Below are positions 1-7,749 of a stretch of 64,000 nucleotides of DNA, in pieces. The stretch covers positions 1-64,000 of the forward strand of contig CALWLY010000007.1 of assembly GCA_944381635.1 (NCBI GenBank), in the 5' to 3' direction. This stretch comes from an uncultured Lachnospiraceae bacterium (lineage in GTDB: Bacteria > Bacillota > Clostridia > Lachnospirales > Lachnospiraceae). The notes below the pieces were generated by a model that ran no database searches, was not told where the DNA came from, and saw nothing but the letters and a program-made list of their open reading frames with translations. A program made the position numbers and the translations under genes. The first letter of the stretch is position 1; each line of letters opens with the position of its first letter.

Positions 1-11
1 GAATTATAGTG

Positions 12-46
12 AATTACTCCAACTCGCAAAGGGCTGGAGTAATTTT
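12..46 (+). terminator. Rho-independent terminator of a gene upstream of the window
   Basis: AATTACTCCA and TGGAGTAATT form a hairpin with a loop of about 13 nt, followed by TTTT. It probably ends a gene lying left of the window. Confidence 0.55.
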
Positions 47-149
47 GTATCCGACCGCATTAATATTTTGCGCTTACATTTTAATAGTGCTACCGTTTAG
101 TTCCAGAAGGGAGAGATCAAAGACTGGGAGTGGGAATGTGAGAATTTAG

Positions 150-422
150 GAGATCCCAGAAAATATCCTTTTTCTCCGCAGGAATGGAATCCAGGCGGGA
201 ATGTATTTTTTTATTTTGGATCTGACAGCGGGAATCGGAAAGAACTCCTGCACAGAAGAACAAAAGAAAATAATCAAAGGTCAGATTGAGGAACTGCTGA
301 CACAATACGGGGAAATTCCTTTTCTCATTGCAGACGGTTGGAATTCACCGTGGGGCGGTCCCACTTATGAAATGTTACCCTTTGAGGAAGTGGATGGATG
401 GCTGAAAAGAGAAGAACAGTAA
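150..422 (+). pseudogene. Remnant of an alpha-L-fucosidase-like (GH29-type) gene
   Basis: The frame is open from just after a TAG at 147 to the TAA at 420-422, with an internal ATG at 201 that has no good RBS. The peptide contains GQIEELLTQYGEIPFLIADG followed by WNSPWGG and TYEMLPFEEV. This resembles the stretch of clostridial GH29 alpha-L-fucosidases around the QLxELLTxYG and DGW-x-PW motifs. GH29 enzymes have 400 or more residues, so at most 90 residues are present and both the N-terminal barrel strands and the C-terminal half are missing. In the adjoining frame upstream, residues such as DWEWEC are readable, so an earlier frameshift is possible. I infer a decaying gene fragment. The family call rests on motif memory only. 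Confidence 0.4.
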
Positions 423-441
423 ATGATAGTATGAATTTTGG

Positions 442-481
442 AATGGGACTGGCACACAAAGGCAAGAGTGTGAGTCCCATT
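442..481 (+). terminator. Hairpin upstream of birA, possible weak terminator
   Basis: AATGGGACT at 442-450 pairs with AGTCCCATT at 473-481, with further GCACAC/GTGTG pairing inside. Only a short T-run follows (ATTTTG), so termination would be inefficient. It separates the fucosidase remnant from birA. Confidence 0.45.
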
Positions 482-545
482 TTGCGTAGGAAAAGGAGCA
501 GCCTTTCTGCTTGGTCAGTGATGAAAGGGAGATGATGGCTGAAAA

Positions 546-1544
546 GTGAAAAATATGACATTAAAAGAAAAGGTTCTGTTTTTGTTGGAGGAAGAGAAAG
601 GAAAAGCCGTTTCCGGTCAGGAGATAGCACAGCGTCTGTCTGTGACAAGAGCGGCCGTGTGGAAAGCGGTCAGGGCTTTACAGAATGAAGGTTATGAAAT
701 TGAGGCGGTTACCAATCGGGGATATGAGCTGAAGCAGTCGCCGGATGTTTTGTCAGCCGCTTCCATACGGAAAGAATTGCCGGAGAAATACCGGGAAATT
801 GGTATTGTTACAGAAAAGACCGTGGATTCCACCAACTCCCTTTTAAAGGAAAAGGCGGCAGCAGGGGAAATACGCGATATCGTACTTCTGGCGGAGGAAC
901 AAAAAAAGGGAAGAGGCAGGAGAGGAAGTTCTTTTTTCTCACCGCAGAGCACCGGTCTGTATATGAGTCTGCTTCTGCATACAGACAAGGCGCCGCGTGA
1001 AGGAGAACTGATCACCGCGGCGGCGGCAGCGGCCGCAGCCAGAGGGATAGAAAATATTTCGGGAAAGCAGACCCGGATCAAATGGGGAAATGATATCTGC
1101 GTGGAAGGGAAAAAGGCGGCAGGGATTTTGACGGAAGCTTCTGTCTTGCTGGAAGAGCAGAGGATGGAGTATATTATAGTAGGAATCGGTATTTATCTGC
1201 TTCCTCCTGGAGACGGTTTTTCGGGAGATAGTGCTCAGGAGATGACCAGTGTTTTTAAAGACAAAGCGGAAATGGGGGAAGGTGTCAGAAATCGTCTGGC
1301 GGCAGAAATTATCCGAATCTTTCTGGAATATTATGAAAATTTATCCGGGAAAGCTTTTCTGGAAGAATATCGAAGCCGTTCCTGGGAAATAGGCAGGAAG
1401 ATTTTTATAGAAAAGGACGGAGCCGGCAGACAGGCAGAGGTGCTCACGATTGATGACAATGGGCATTTGCTGGTAAAATATGAAGACGGACAGGAAGAAG
1501 CCCTGTCTGGCGGAAAACTGAAAATCCGGCTATTGAAACAATAA
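546..1544 (+). CDS. birA: Bifunctional biotin-[acetyl-CoA-carboxylase] ligase / biotin operon repressor BirA
   Basis: This protein attaches biotin to the carboxyl-carrier domain of biotin-dependent enzymes through biotinyl-5'-AMP and, as a dimer, represses biotin genes. The 332-residue length fits two-domain BirA. Residues 1-60 form a winged helix (SGQEIAQRLSVTRAAVWKAV). The catalytic domain follows, with VDSTN, the biotin/AMP loop GRGRRGSSFFSP, and KWGNDICVEGKKAAGIL (usual KWPND). The C-terminal SH3-like domain ends in LSGGKLKIR. The start is GTG 546; an in-frame ATG lies at 555, and the RBS AAAGGGAG at 524-531 is somewhat distant. The next gene begins 6 bp after the stop, which suggests cotranscription. 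I see no BirA operator in the upstream gap. Confidence 0.93.
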   Translation: MKNMTLKEKVLFLLEEEKGKAVSGQEIAQRLSVTRAAVWKAVRALQNEGYEIEAVTNRGYELKQSPDVLSAASIRKELPEKYREIGIVTEKTVDSTNSLLKEKAAAGEIRDIVLLAEEQKKGRGRRGSSFFSPQSTGLYMSLLLHTDKAPREGELITAAAAAAAARGIENISGKQTRIKWGNDICVEGKKAAGILTEASVLLEEQRMEYIIVGIGIYLLPPGDGFSGDSAQEMTSVFKDKAEMGEGVRNRLAAEIIRIFLEYYENLSGKAFLEEYRSRSWEIGRKIFIEKDGAGRQAEVLTIDDNGHLLVKYEDGQEEALSGGKLKIRLLKQ

Positions 1545-1550
1545 ACAGAA

Positions 1551-4271
1551 ATGAGTGAACACAATTTGAAGAATACAAAGAAGCTGGCGGTGGGAATTTT
1601 GGCCCATGTAGATGCTGGGAAAACAACACTGGCAGAAGGAATTTTATATACAGCGGGAGCGATACGAAAACTTGGAAGGGTAGATCATAAGGACGCTTTT
1701 CTGGACACTTATCAGCTGGAAAAGAACAGAGGAATCACGATTTTTTCCAAGCAGGCGCAGTTTCGCTATAAAAGTATGGAAGTGACTCTTTTGGATACTC
1801 CCGGACACGTGGATTTTTCGGCAGAGATGGAGAGAACGCTGCAGGTGTTAGATTATGCCATACTGGTTATCAGCGGACCGGACGGTGTGCAGGGACATAT
1901 CCGCACCCTTTGGCGGCTGTTAAAGCAGTATGATATACCGGTGTTTGTGTTTGTCAACAAGATGGACCAGCCAGGAACCCAGCGGGATAAGATTCTTGAG
2001 GAGCTATGCAAAAGCCTGGATTCTCATTGCATGGATTTTGGAAAAAATCTGCAGGAGGAGGAGATGCAGGAAAATCTGGCTGTCTGCGAGGAAAGCCTTC
2101 TGGAAAGCTATCTGGAAGGCAATCCGGTCACAGATGAGCACATTCGGATGCTGATCAGAGACAGAAAGGTTTTTCCCTGTTTTTTCGGCTCTGCGCTGAA
2201 GATGGAGGGCGTGGAGGAATTTCTCGACGGGCTGGATACTTACACACAAAAAATAGAATATCCGGAGCAGTTCGGAGCAAGAATTTACAAGATTGCAAGG
2301 GACAGTCAGGGAACAAGACTTACCTATCTGAAAGTGACAGGCGGAAATCTGAAGGCCAAAGCCCTTGTTTCGGATAAAGAAAACGGGTGGGAGGAAAAAA
2401 TAGATCAGATACGTCTATATTCCGGTGCCAAATTTCAGACGGCAGGGGAAGTGCCGGCAGGAACGATCTGTGCGGTGACCGGTCTTACTAAGACCCGGAG
2501 CGGAGGCTGTCTGGGTGTGGAAAAGGGAGGCGAGCTTCCCCTTTTGGAGCCGGTGTTAAATTACCGGATTGAACTCCCGGAAGGCTGTGATGTATACAGA
2601 ATGTTTTTGAACCTGAAGGAGATGGAGGAGGAAGAGCCTCAGCTTCATATTGTGTGGAAAGAGACTCTGGGAGAAATCCATGTGCAGCTCATGGGGGAAG
2701 TGCAGACGGAAATTTTGACCAGTATGATAAAAGAACGGTTTGGAGTGGATGTTTCTTTCGGAGCCGGAAACATTGTCTATAAGGAAACCATCGAGAATAC
2801 GGTGGAAGGTGTGGGGCATTTTGAGCCGCTGCGGCACTATGCGGAGGTGCATCTGCTCTTAGAGCCGGGAGAGCCCGGAAGCGGTCTGCAGTTTCTGACG
2901 GACTGCAGCGAGGATGAATTGGACAAAAACTGGCAGAGACTGGTGCTGACCCATCTGGAAGAAAAGAGACATACGGGGGTGCTGACAGGTTCGGAGATTA
3001 CTGACATGCGGATTACGCTTATAGCAGGCAGAGCTCACTTAAAACACACGGAGGGCGGCGATTTCAGACAGGCCACTTACCGGGCGGTAAGGCAGGGACT
3101 TCGAAAAGCAAAGAGTGTGCTTTTGGAGCCGGTCTATGAGTTTAGTCTGGAAATACCGGCTGTTTCTCTGGGAAGGGCGCTGTCGGATCTGCAGAGAATG
3201 TATGCAAGAACAGATGCCCCTATGATGGACGGGGAAAATGCGCTGCTTCACGGATTTGCACCGGTGGTGTGCATGCAGGGCTATCAGAAAGAGGTTGTGG
3301 CCTACACAAAAGGCTGTGGACGCTTAAGCTGTGAACTTCACGGCTATGAACCCTGTCATAATGCGGAGGAAGTGATAGAAAACATCGCTTACGATGCGGA
3401 TGCAGATCTGGAAAACACTGCGGATTCCGTGTTCTGTGCCCACGGGGCGGGATTTATCGTGCCCTGGTATCAGGTGGAAGAATACATGCATATAAAAACC
3501 AGGTATTCGGAGCCGGAAGAAGAAATACCCCAGACTTTTGAACCAAAGCGGCGCAGAGAACTTCCGCTGGCAGAGGAAAAGGAACTGGAAGAGATTTTTG
3601 CGCGTACCTACGGAAACTCAGGACAGGAGCGGAAATCCTGGCAGAAAAAGAAAACAATCTATGCAGCAGCACAGAAGGGAGGAAGTTATGAATATTCGCC
3701 TTCCTATTATAAAAAGCCCGAAAAGGAATATCTTCTTGTAGACGGCTACAATATTATTTTTGCCTGGGACGATTTAAAAGAACTGGCCAAGATCAATATT
3801 GAAGCGGCCAGAGACAAGCTGATGGATATTTTAAGCAATTACCAGGGGTATAAGAAAAATACCCTGATCCTGGTCTTTGACGCCTATAAAGTAAAGGGCG
3901 GACAGGGCTCAGTCTTTCGCTATCACAACATTTATGTGGTATATACAAAAGAGGCGGAGACGGCAGACATGTACATTGAAAAAACGGTCCATGAAATCGG
4001 AAGAAAACACAAAGTGACGGTGGCAACCTCCGATGGATTGGAGCAGGTGATCATTTTGGGGCAGGGAGCAGCGCGCATGTCGGCGGCAGGCCTCCTGGAG
4101 GAAATCGAACAGACAAGGAAGGAAATCCGGGAACAGTATTTAACCCGCCGGGCGGAAGGAAAGAATTATCTGTCGAACCACATGCCGGAAGAAATGGCAG
4201 AGTTTATGGAACAGGTGCGTCTTGGAAAAAAAGAATTTGACAACAGTGATACCGAAAAAAATAAGAAATAA
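1551..4271 (+). CDS. TetM/EF-G-like translation GTPase fused to a C-terminal YacP/NYN nuclease domain
   Basis: This is a 906-residue two-part protein. Residues 1 to about 680 match ribosomal-protection GTPases of the Tet(M)/EF-G family: G1 HVDAGKTT (19-26), G2 GITIFSKQ, G3 DTPGHVDF, G4 NKMD, G5 GSALK, then EF-G-like domains II-V ending near SVFCAHGAGFIVPW. These bind the ribosomal A-site region. Residues about 724-870 are a PIN-like NYN domain of the YacP/Rae1 family, with acidic residues D731 (VDGYNIIF), D777 (FDAYK), D806 (ETADMYIE) and D828 (TSDG). Rae1 of Bacillus is known to cut mRNA in the ribosomal A site. True Tet(M) is about 640 residues and lacks this domain. The gene lies 6 bp after birA with no mobile DNA nearby, so it looks like a resident chromosomal factor. 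Tetracycline protection is possible but not shown. The fusion suggests a ribosome-targeted mRNA-cleaving factor. Confidence 0.85.
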   Translation: MSEHNLKNTKKLAVGILAHVDAGKTTLAEGILYTAGAIRKLGRVDHKDAFLDTYQLEKNRGITIFSKQAQFRYKSMEVTLLDTPGHVDFSAEMERTLQVLDYAILVISGPDGVQGHIRTLWRLLKQYDIPVFVFVNKMDQPGTQRDKILEELCKSLDSHCMDFGKNLQEEEMQENLAVCEESLLESYLEGNPVTDEHIRMLIRDRKVFPCFFGSALKMEGVEEFLDGLDTYTQKIEYPEQFGARIYKIARDSQGTRLTYLKVTGGNLKAKALVSDKENGWEEKIDQIRLYSGAKFQTAGEVPAGTICAVTGLTKTRSGGCLGVEKGGELPLLEPVLNYRIELPEGCDVYRMFLNLKEMEEEEPQLHIVWKETLGEIHVQLMGEVQTEILTSMIKERFGVDVSFGAGNIVYKETIENTVEGVGHFEPLRHYAEVHLLLEPGEPGSGLQFLTDCSEDELDKNWQRLVLTHLEEKRHTGVLTGSEITDMRITLIAGRAHLKHTEGGDFRQATYRAVRQGLRKAKSVLLEPVYEFSLEIPAVSLGRALSDLQRMYARTDAPMMDGENALLHGFAPVVCMQGYQKEVVAYTKGCGRLSCELHGYEPCHNAEEVIENIAYDADADLENTADSVFCAHGAGFIVPWYQVEEYMHIKTRYSEPEEEIPQTFEPKRRRELPLAEEKELEEIFARTYGNSGQERKSWQKKKTIYAAAQKGGSYEYSPSYYKKPEKEYLLVDGYNIIFAWDDLKELAKINIEAARDKLMDILSNYQGYKKNTLILVFDAYKVKGGQGSVFRYHNIYVVYTKEAETADMYIEKTVHEIGRKHKVTVATSDGLEQVIILGQGAARMSAAGLLEEIEQTRKEIREQYLTRRAEGKNYLSNHMPEEMAEFMEQVRLGKKEFDNSDTEKNKK

Positions 4272-4347
4272 GCAAACAGAAAAACGGGATGTCTGAACTT
4301 GCTTGCCGGGGGAGACATCAAATACATTGGCGGAAGGGAGAAAAACA

Positions 4348-5427
4348 ATGTTAAACCAGGAAAGATTACAAAGAGCTTTGGAAGAACTGGAAGTTTTGGG
4401 AGTGCCGCAGATGCTGGTATACGATCCTATGGCGATTTATTATTTTACCGGAAAAAGAATCGATCCCATGGAAAGGCTGCTTGTTTTATACATCAGCAAG
4501 GATAAAGAACCAAAGCTGGTTTTAAACAGACTTTTCCACTGTCCGGAAGAGCTGGGCGTAGAAAAGGTGTGGGTGGAAGATACCACCGATACCACAGAAG
4601 TGCTGGCAGCGCTTATCGACCATGACAAACCTTTGGGAATCGACAAGGATTTTCCGGCGAAGCATCTGCTTCCTCTGATCGAGGCAAAGGCAGGCAGCTG
4701 CTTTAAAAACACGTCCCTGGCCATTGACAGGGTGAGAAGCTGTAAAGATGAAAAAGAACAGCAGGCTATGCGGGAATCTTCTCTGTTAAATGATACCTGT
4801 ATGGCAGAGTTTAAAAAGCGGATTCGAGAAGGAGTTACCGAGGAGCAATTGGCTGAGGAGATAAAAGCCATTTACCGGTCTCATGGAGCGACCGAAATTC
4901 CCTTTGTCATCGTAGCTTTCGGAGCCAATGCGGCAGACCCTCATCATGAACCGGACAATACGGTATTAAAAGAAGGAGATTGTGTCCTTTTTGACGTGGG
5001 CGCCACTGCTAACGGCTATCATTCGGATATGACGAGAACCTTTTTCTTTAAAAAGGTGGATGAGAAGGCAAGAGAAGTTTACGAGACGGTGAAGGCGGCA
5101 AACGAAGCGGCGGAGAAGGCTGTGAAACCGGGAATGCGGTTTTGCGATATCGATAAAACAGCCAGAGAACTGATTGAGAAAGCCGGATATGGTCCCTGTT
5201 TTACCCACAGGCTGGGACATTCCATTGGCATACAGGTTCACGAGGCCGGAGATGTGTCGGCGGTCAATACAGATATTTTGAAGCCGGGAATGACATTTTC
5301 CATTGAACCTGGCATTTATATTCCGGGTGAAGTCGGCGTCCGGATCGAAGACCTTGTTCTGGTCACAGAACATGGCTGCGAGGTATTGAATCATGCGCCG
5401 AAAATGCTGGAGATTATAGGAGATTGA
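4348..5427 (+). CDS. M24-family metallopeptidase (Xaa-Pro aminopeptidase/dipeptidase type)
   Basis: This is a cytoplasmic dinuclear-metal peptidase of the pita-bread fold, expected to cleave Xaa-Pro bonds. From ATG 4348 it is 359 residues, typical for the short PepQ/YpdF-like group: a creatinase-like N-terminal domain of about 120 residues, then the catalytic domain. The five metal ligands are visible: D216 (FDVGA), D227 (HSDMTRTF), H291 (RLGHSIG), E320 (SIEPGIY) and E334 (RIEDLV). ATG 4348 is preferred because GGAAGGGAG sits 7 nt upstream; the frame is open back to a TTG at 4303 without an RBS. The gap of about 76 bp after the GTPase gene has no terminator, so the two may be cotranscribed. 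Confidence 0.9.
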   Translation: MLNQERLQRALEELEVLGVPQMLVYDPMAIYYFTGKRIDPMERLLVLYISKDKEPKLVLNRLFHCPEELGVEKVWVEDTTDTTEVLAALIDHDKPLGIDKDFPAKHLLPLIEAKAGSCFKNTSLAIDRVRSCKDEKEQQAMRESSLLNDTCMAEFKKRIREGVTEEQLAEEIKAIYRSHGATEIPFVIVAFGANAADPHHEPDNTVLKEGDCVLFDVGATANGYHSDMTRTFFFKKVDEKAREVYETVKAANEAAEKAVKPGMRFCDIDKTARELIEKAGYGPCFTHRLGHSIGIQVHEAGDVSAVNTDILKPGMTFSIEPGIYIPGEVGVRIEDLVLVTEHGCEVLNHAPKMLEIIGD

Positions 5428-5490
5428 TTTGACAGTCGCATATTTTTGGCTGAATTCGGCAGAATATATTTCGTGCAGAACATGCGAAAA

Positions 5491-5532
5491 AAAACAGGCT
5501 TCGGAGTGTGGAAGATTCCGAAGCCTGTTTTT
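5491..5532 (+). terminator. Strong Rho-independent terminator
   Basis: A 14-15 bp stem (ACAGGCTTCGGA with TCCGAAGCCTGT) is preceded by an A-run and followed by TTTTT, so it can work in both directions. It ends the birA-M24 operon and may also terminate the leftward flavodoxin transcript. Confidence 0.85.
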
Positions 5533-5598
5533 AAGTAGCAAAAAGATTTGTATGATTCTATTCAGGCAAAATAGAATGTTTGAGCAAAAAGATAATTT

Positions 5599-5637
5599 GG
5601 TGCAGTAAAAATTGTGGAGTGGATTTTACTGCATCAT
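5599..5637. other. Inverted repeat downstream of flavodoxin
   Basis: TGGTGCAGTAAAA and TTTTACTGCATCA pair around a 12-nt loop, directly after the flavodoxin stop on the minus strand. It lacks a clear terminal U-tract. A 3'-end stabilising hairpin or weak terminator is possible. Confidence 0.4.
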
Positions 5638-5651
5638 GTAAACACGGCTTG

Positions 5652-6074
5652 TTAACCAACTAATGCTTTTGCAAGCGCACTGCAGGAATCAAAATCGTCA
5701 TCCGACGGAGCGCCGCAAACAATCAGGCCGTCGTCTACAAGATTGGCTCCGGCGGCTTTTACGCTGTCTTCCCAGCTGCGCATCCATTCGCCGTCTCCCC
5801 ATCCGTAGGAACCGAACAAAGCTACCTTTTTCCCGGAGAGCAAAGGTTCTAACTCATCATAGAACGGAGCAAAGGAACCTTCTTCCAGAACTTCTGCACC
5901 CATGGCCGGGCAGCCAAGAGCGATGCAGTCATAGGCAGCTGTCTGAGAAGCAGTGATGGAAGAAACTTCGAAAATATCGGTTTCTGCGCCGTTTTCTTTC
6001 AGCGCGGAAGCGATTTTGTCCGCCATCATACCGGTGTTGCCGGTACCAGTCCAAAATACGACTACAGCTTTCAT
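5652..6074 (-). CDS. Flavodoxin (short-chain, clostridial type)
   Basis: This is a small FMN electron carrier in the cytoplasm that can replace ferredoxin. The 140-residue length is standard. The phosphate loop WTGTGNTG follows the first beta strand (MKAVVVFW), and the FMN-stacking loops around GCPAMGAE and GSYGWGDGEWM are present. It is transcribed leftward from a well-formed promoter at 6223-6251. The leader carries a hairpin and two identical-half-site palindromes (6109-6124 and 6199-6214), so expression is clearly regulated. Flavodoxins of this type are often induced by iron limitation; that this applies here is inference. Confidence 0.93.
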   Translation of the reverse strand: MKAVVVFWTGTGNTGMMADKIASALKENGAETDIFEVSSITASQTAAYDCIALGCPAMGAEVLEEGSFAPFYDELEPLLSGKKVALFGSYGWGDGEWMRSWEDSVKAAGANLVDDGLIVCGAPSDDDFDSCSALAKALVG

Positions 6075-6108
6075 TTTATGTACCTCTTTCCTGTAAATAA
6101 AATTTAAG

Positions 6109-6124
6109 GTTAGAATAAACTAAC
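6109..6124. promoter_or_regulatory. Operator-like palindrome GTTAG-N6-CTAAC (leader copy)
   Basis: GTTAGAATAAACTAAC is a perfect 5+5 palindrome in the flavodoxin 5' leader, about 35 bp upstream of its start codon. It has the same half-sites and spacing as the copy at 6199-6214, and the two centres lie exactly 90 bp apart. Confidence 0.6.
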
Positions 6125-6137
6125 TCCTGGTTTAAAT

Positions 6138-6168
6138 AAAAAGCATGTTGTGGAAGATCATGCTTTTT
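6138..6168 (-). terminator. Leader hairpin of flavodoxin, possible attenuator
   Basis: AAAAAGCATG and CATGCTTTTT form a 10-bp stem with an 11-nt loop between the flavodoxin promoter and its start. On the minus strand the 3' arm ends in a T-run, so premature termination is conceivable. Confidence 0.4.
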
Positions 6169-6198
6169 ATGAGGAGAAAAGTTCATTTCGACTCAAAA

Positions 6199-6214
6199 GT
6201 TAGCTTTAACTAAC
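6199..6214. promoter_or_regulatory. Operator-like palindrome GTTAG-N6-CTAAC (promoter copy)
   Basis: GTTAGCTTTAACTAAC lies just downstream of the minus-strand -10 box at 6223-6228 and covers the expected start point, a classic repressor position. The half-site resembles DtxR/IdeR-family motifs (TTAGGTTAG-type), but the spacing differs, so the regulator is unknown. Confidence 0.6.
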
Positions 6215-6222
6215 CTGAGAAA

Positions 6223-6251
6223 AAGATATCACATACGCTGCACTCTGTCAA
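6223..6251 (-). promoter_or_regulatory. Sigma-A type promoter of flavodoxin
   Basis: Read on the minus strand: TTGACA (6251-6246), a 17-bp spacer, then TATCTT (6228-6223). Transcription would start near 6215 and give a leader of about 140 nt. Confidence 0.75.
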
Positions 6252-6379
6252 TAGAAATTTAAAAACTTCATTTATAAATTTAAAAGTTTTATGGGAAAAA
6301 TTGAAAACCGGAGAGGACAGATTTGTGGCAGGCACGAAAGATTACAGAAAATGTTTTCAAAAATTTTAGATTTGCTTGC

Positions 6380-6429
6380 TTGACTTTCCCGTCTATTCTT
6401 TATATTATATAACGGTGTTAATTATTAAC
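6380..6429 (+). promoter_or_regulatory. Promoter and probable autoregulatory operator of the marR operon
   Basis: TTGACT (6380-6385), a 17-bp spacer and TATTAT (6403-6408) form the promoter. The perfect palindrome GTTAATTATTAAC (6417-6429) sits at the expected start point, followed by TTAAC/GGTATTAG repeats to about 6460. This layout fits MarR autorepression. Confidence 0.7.
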
Positions 6430-6497
6430 AGTATTAAAGATTAACGGTATTAGTTTTTGCATGACATGCAGAAAAGATTGCCGGGAAAGGAAAAACA

Positions 6498-6941
6498 ATG
6501 GATTATCAGGAGCTGGCTGTCAGATACTTGAAAGGAATGGTAGACAGGATGAAAACTCCGGCTAGGCAGAAAGTGGATGGGATGGCAAGAGGAGAGGCCT
6601 TGATTCTGTATTTTTTAAATGAAAATGAAAAAGGGCAGACCCCCAGTGAAATCAGCCGTTTTGCAGGAGTCAGTACTGCCAGGGTGACAGCCGCGATCAA
6701 TAACCTGGAAAACAAAGGACTGATTGAGCGCAGCATCAGCAGCCAGGATCGCAGAAAAGTGTTTGTCTCTATTACACAAAAGGGTAAAGACATGGTGAAT
6801 GTGAAAAAAGAAGAAGCCCTTTCTTGTGCAGTTCGGCTTTTGGAAAAGCTGGGCGAAAAAGACGCCGCGGAGTATGTTCGTCTGACGGAGAAGGCGATCA
6901 GAATTATGGAAGAATTTCAGAGGGAAGAGGAAAAGAAATAA
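6498..6941 (+). CDS. MarR-family transcriptional regulator
   Basis: This is a DNA-binding regulator of 147 residues. The winged helix-turn-helix spans roughly residues 35-100: TPSEISRFAGVSTARVTAAI is the HTH, and the wing is DRRKVFVSITQKG. Helices at both ends would form the dimer. RBS GGGAAAGG lies 8-15 nt upstream of ATG 6498. It heads an operon with a cytidylate-kinase-like protein and two ABC half-exporters, an arrangement typical of drug- or metabolite-responsive exporters in Lachnospiraceae. It probably represses its own promoter through the palindrome at 6417-6429. The ligand cannot be told from the sequence. Confidence 0.92.
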   Translation: MDYQELAVRYLKGMVDRMKTPARQKVDGMARGEALILYFLNENEKGQTPSEISRFAGVSTARVTAAINNLENKGLIERSISSQDRRKVFVSITQKGKDMVNVKKEEALSCAVRLLEKLGEKDAAEYVRLTEKAIRIMEEFQREEEKK

Positions 6942-7047
6942 AAGCAGAAAGAAAAATTTCTTGAAACAATGAACCCGGGCGGAAAAAGTTACATAAGAAA
7001 AAAGAGAGTAAAACAAGTGGAGTTTAAGGAAAGGAGATCGATAGACA

Positions 7048-7650
7048 ATGAAATATCAGTTTATTTCAATAGAACGTCAGTATGCCAGCGGCGGCACAGG
7101 CATTTCTGAAAAACTGGCACAGGAGCTTGGAATTCCCTGTTATGGAAGGCAGATTCTGGAGCTCACCGCCAAAGAGTGCGGAACGCCGGTAGAGTATCTG
7201 GAAAAAATGGAGGAGAAGGCTACAAACAGTCTTTTATACTCCATTGCAGCTATGGCGCGGATCAGCAGCGGACAGGGAGAGGTCCTTTCCGGAGAAGATA
7301 AACTTTACCGTATGGAATGTGACACCATTACCCGTCTGGCAGCGGAGGGGCCGGCTATCTTCGTAGGACACTGCAGTGTGGATATTTTAAGAGAAAAAGG
7401 ATATCGTGTCCTGCATGTTTATCTGCATGCAGACAAGGAGTCCCGCATCCGCCGCGCAGTGGAAGAGTATGGAGTGGATCCGAAGAAGCTGGATACCATC
7501 ATGCACCGAAACGATGTGCGCAGAGCCCAGTATTATGGAAGCAATACCGGAAGGAAATGGAATGACATCAGCCAGTATGATATTGCTCTGGATACAGGAT
7601 CTCTTGGAATAGACACCTGTGTTGCCATCTTGAAGGAATGCATGAAATAA
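7048..7650 (+). CDS. Cytidylate kinase-like family protein
   Basis: This is a 200-residue protein of the cytidylate-kinase-like family (PF13189 type). Its N-terminus ITIERQYASGG-like (here SIERQYASGGTGISEKLA) corresponds to the P-loop region of CMP kinase, but the canonical GxxGxGKGT is not intact, so nucleotide kinase activity is uncertain. Later segments include FVGHCSVDIL and the lid-like RIRRAVEEYGVDPKKLD plus RNDVRRAQYY. It begins about 107 bp after marR and is followed by the exporter genes with no terminator between. Members of this family recur beside MarR/ABC exporter operons in Clostridia; their role is unknown. Confidence 0.82.
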   Translation: MKYQFISIERQYASGGTGISEKLAQELGIPCYGRQILELTAKECGTPVEYLEKMEEKATNSLLYSIAAMARISSGQGEVLSGEDKLYRMECDTITRLAAEGPAIFVGHCSVDILREKGYRVLHVYLHADKESRIRRAVEEYGVDPKKLDTIMHRNDVRRAQYYGSNTGRKWNDISQYDIALDTGSLGIDTCVAILKECMK

Positions 7651-7749
7651 GAACTGCAGCCTGAAGCGATAAAAGCAGGAATCATGCTGCAGACAAAAGA
7701 CAGTAAAAAGATAAGGATAAAGACAAAATTGGAAAGGCATGGTTAAAGA

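Noticed and set aside
1551..4271. Acquired tetracycline-resistance determinant
   Set aside because: It is much longer than Tet(M), carries a nuclease domain, sits in a birA operon and has no mobile DNA or leader peptide of tet(M) type.
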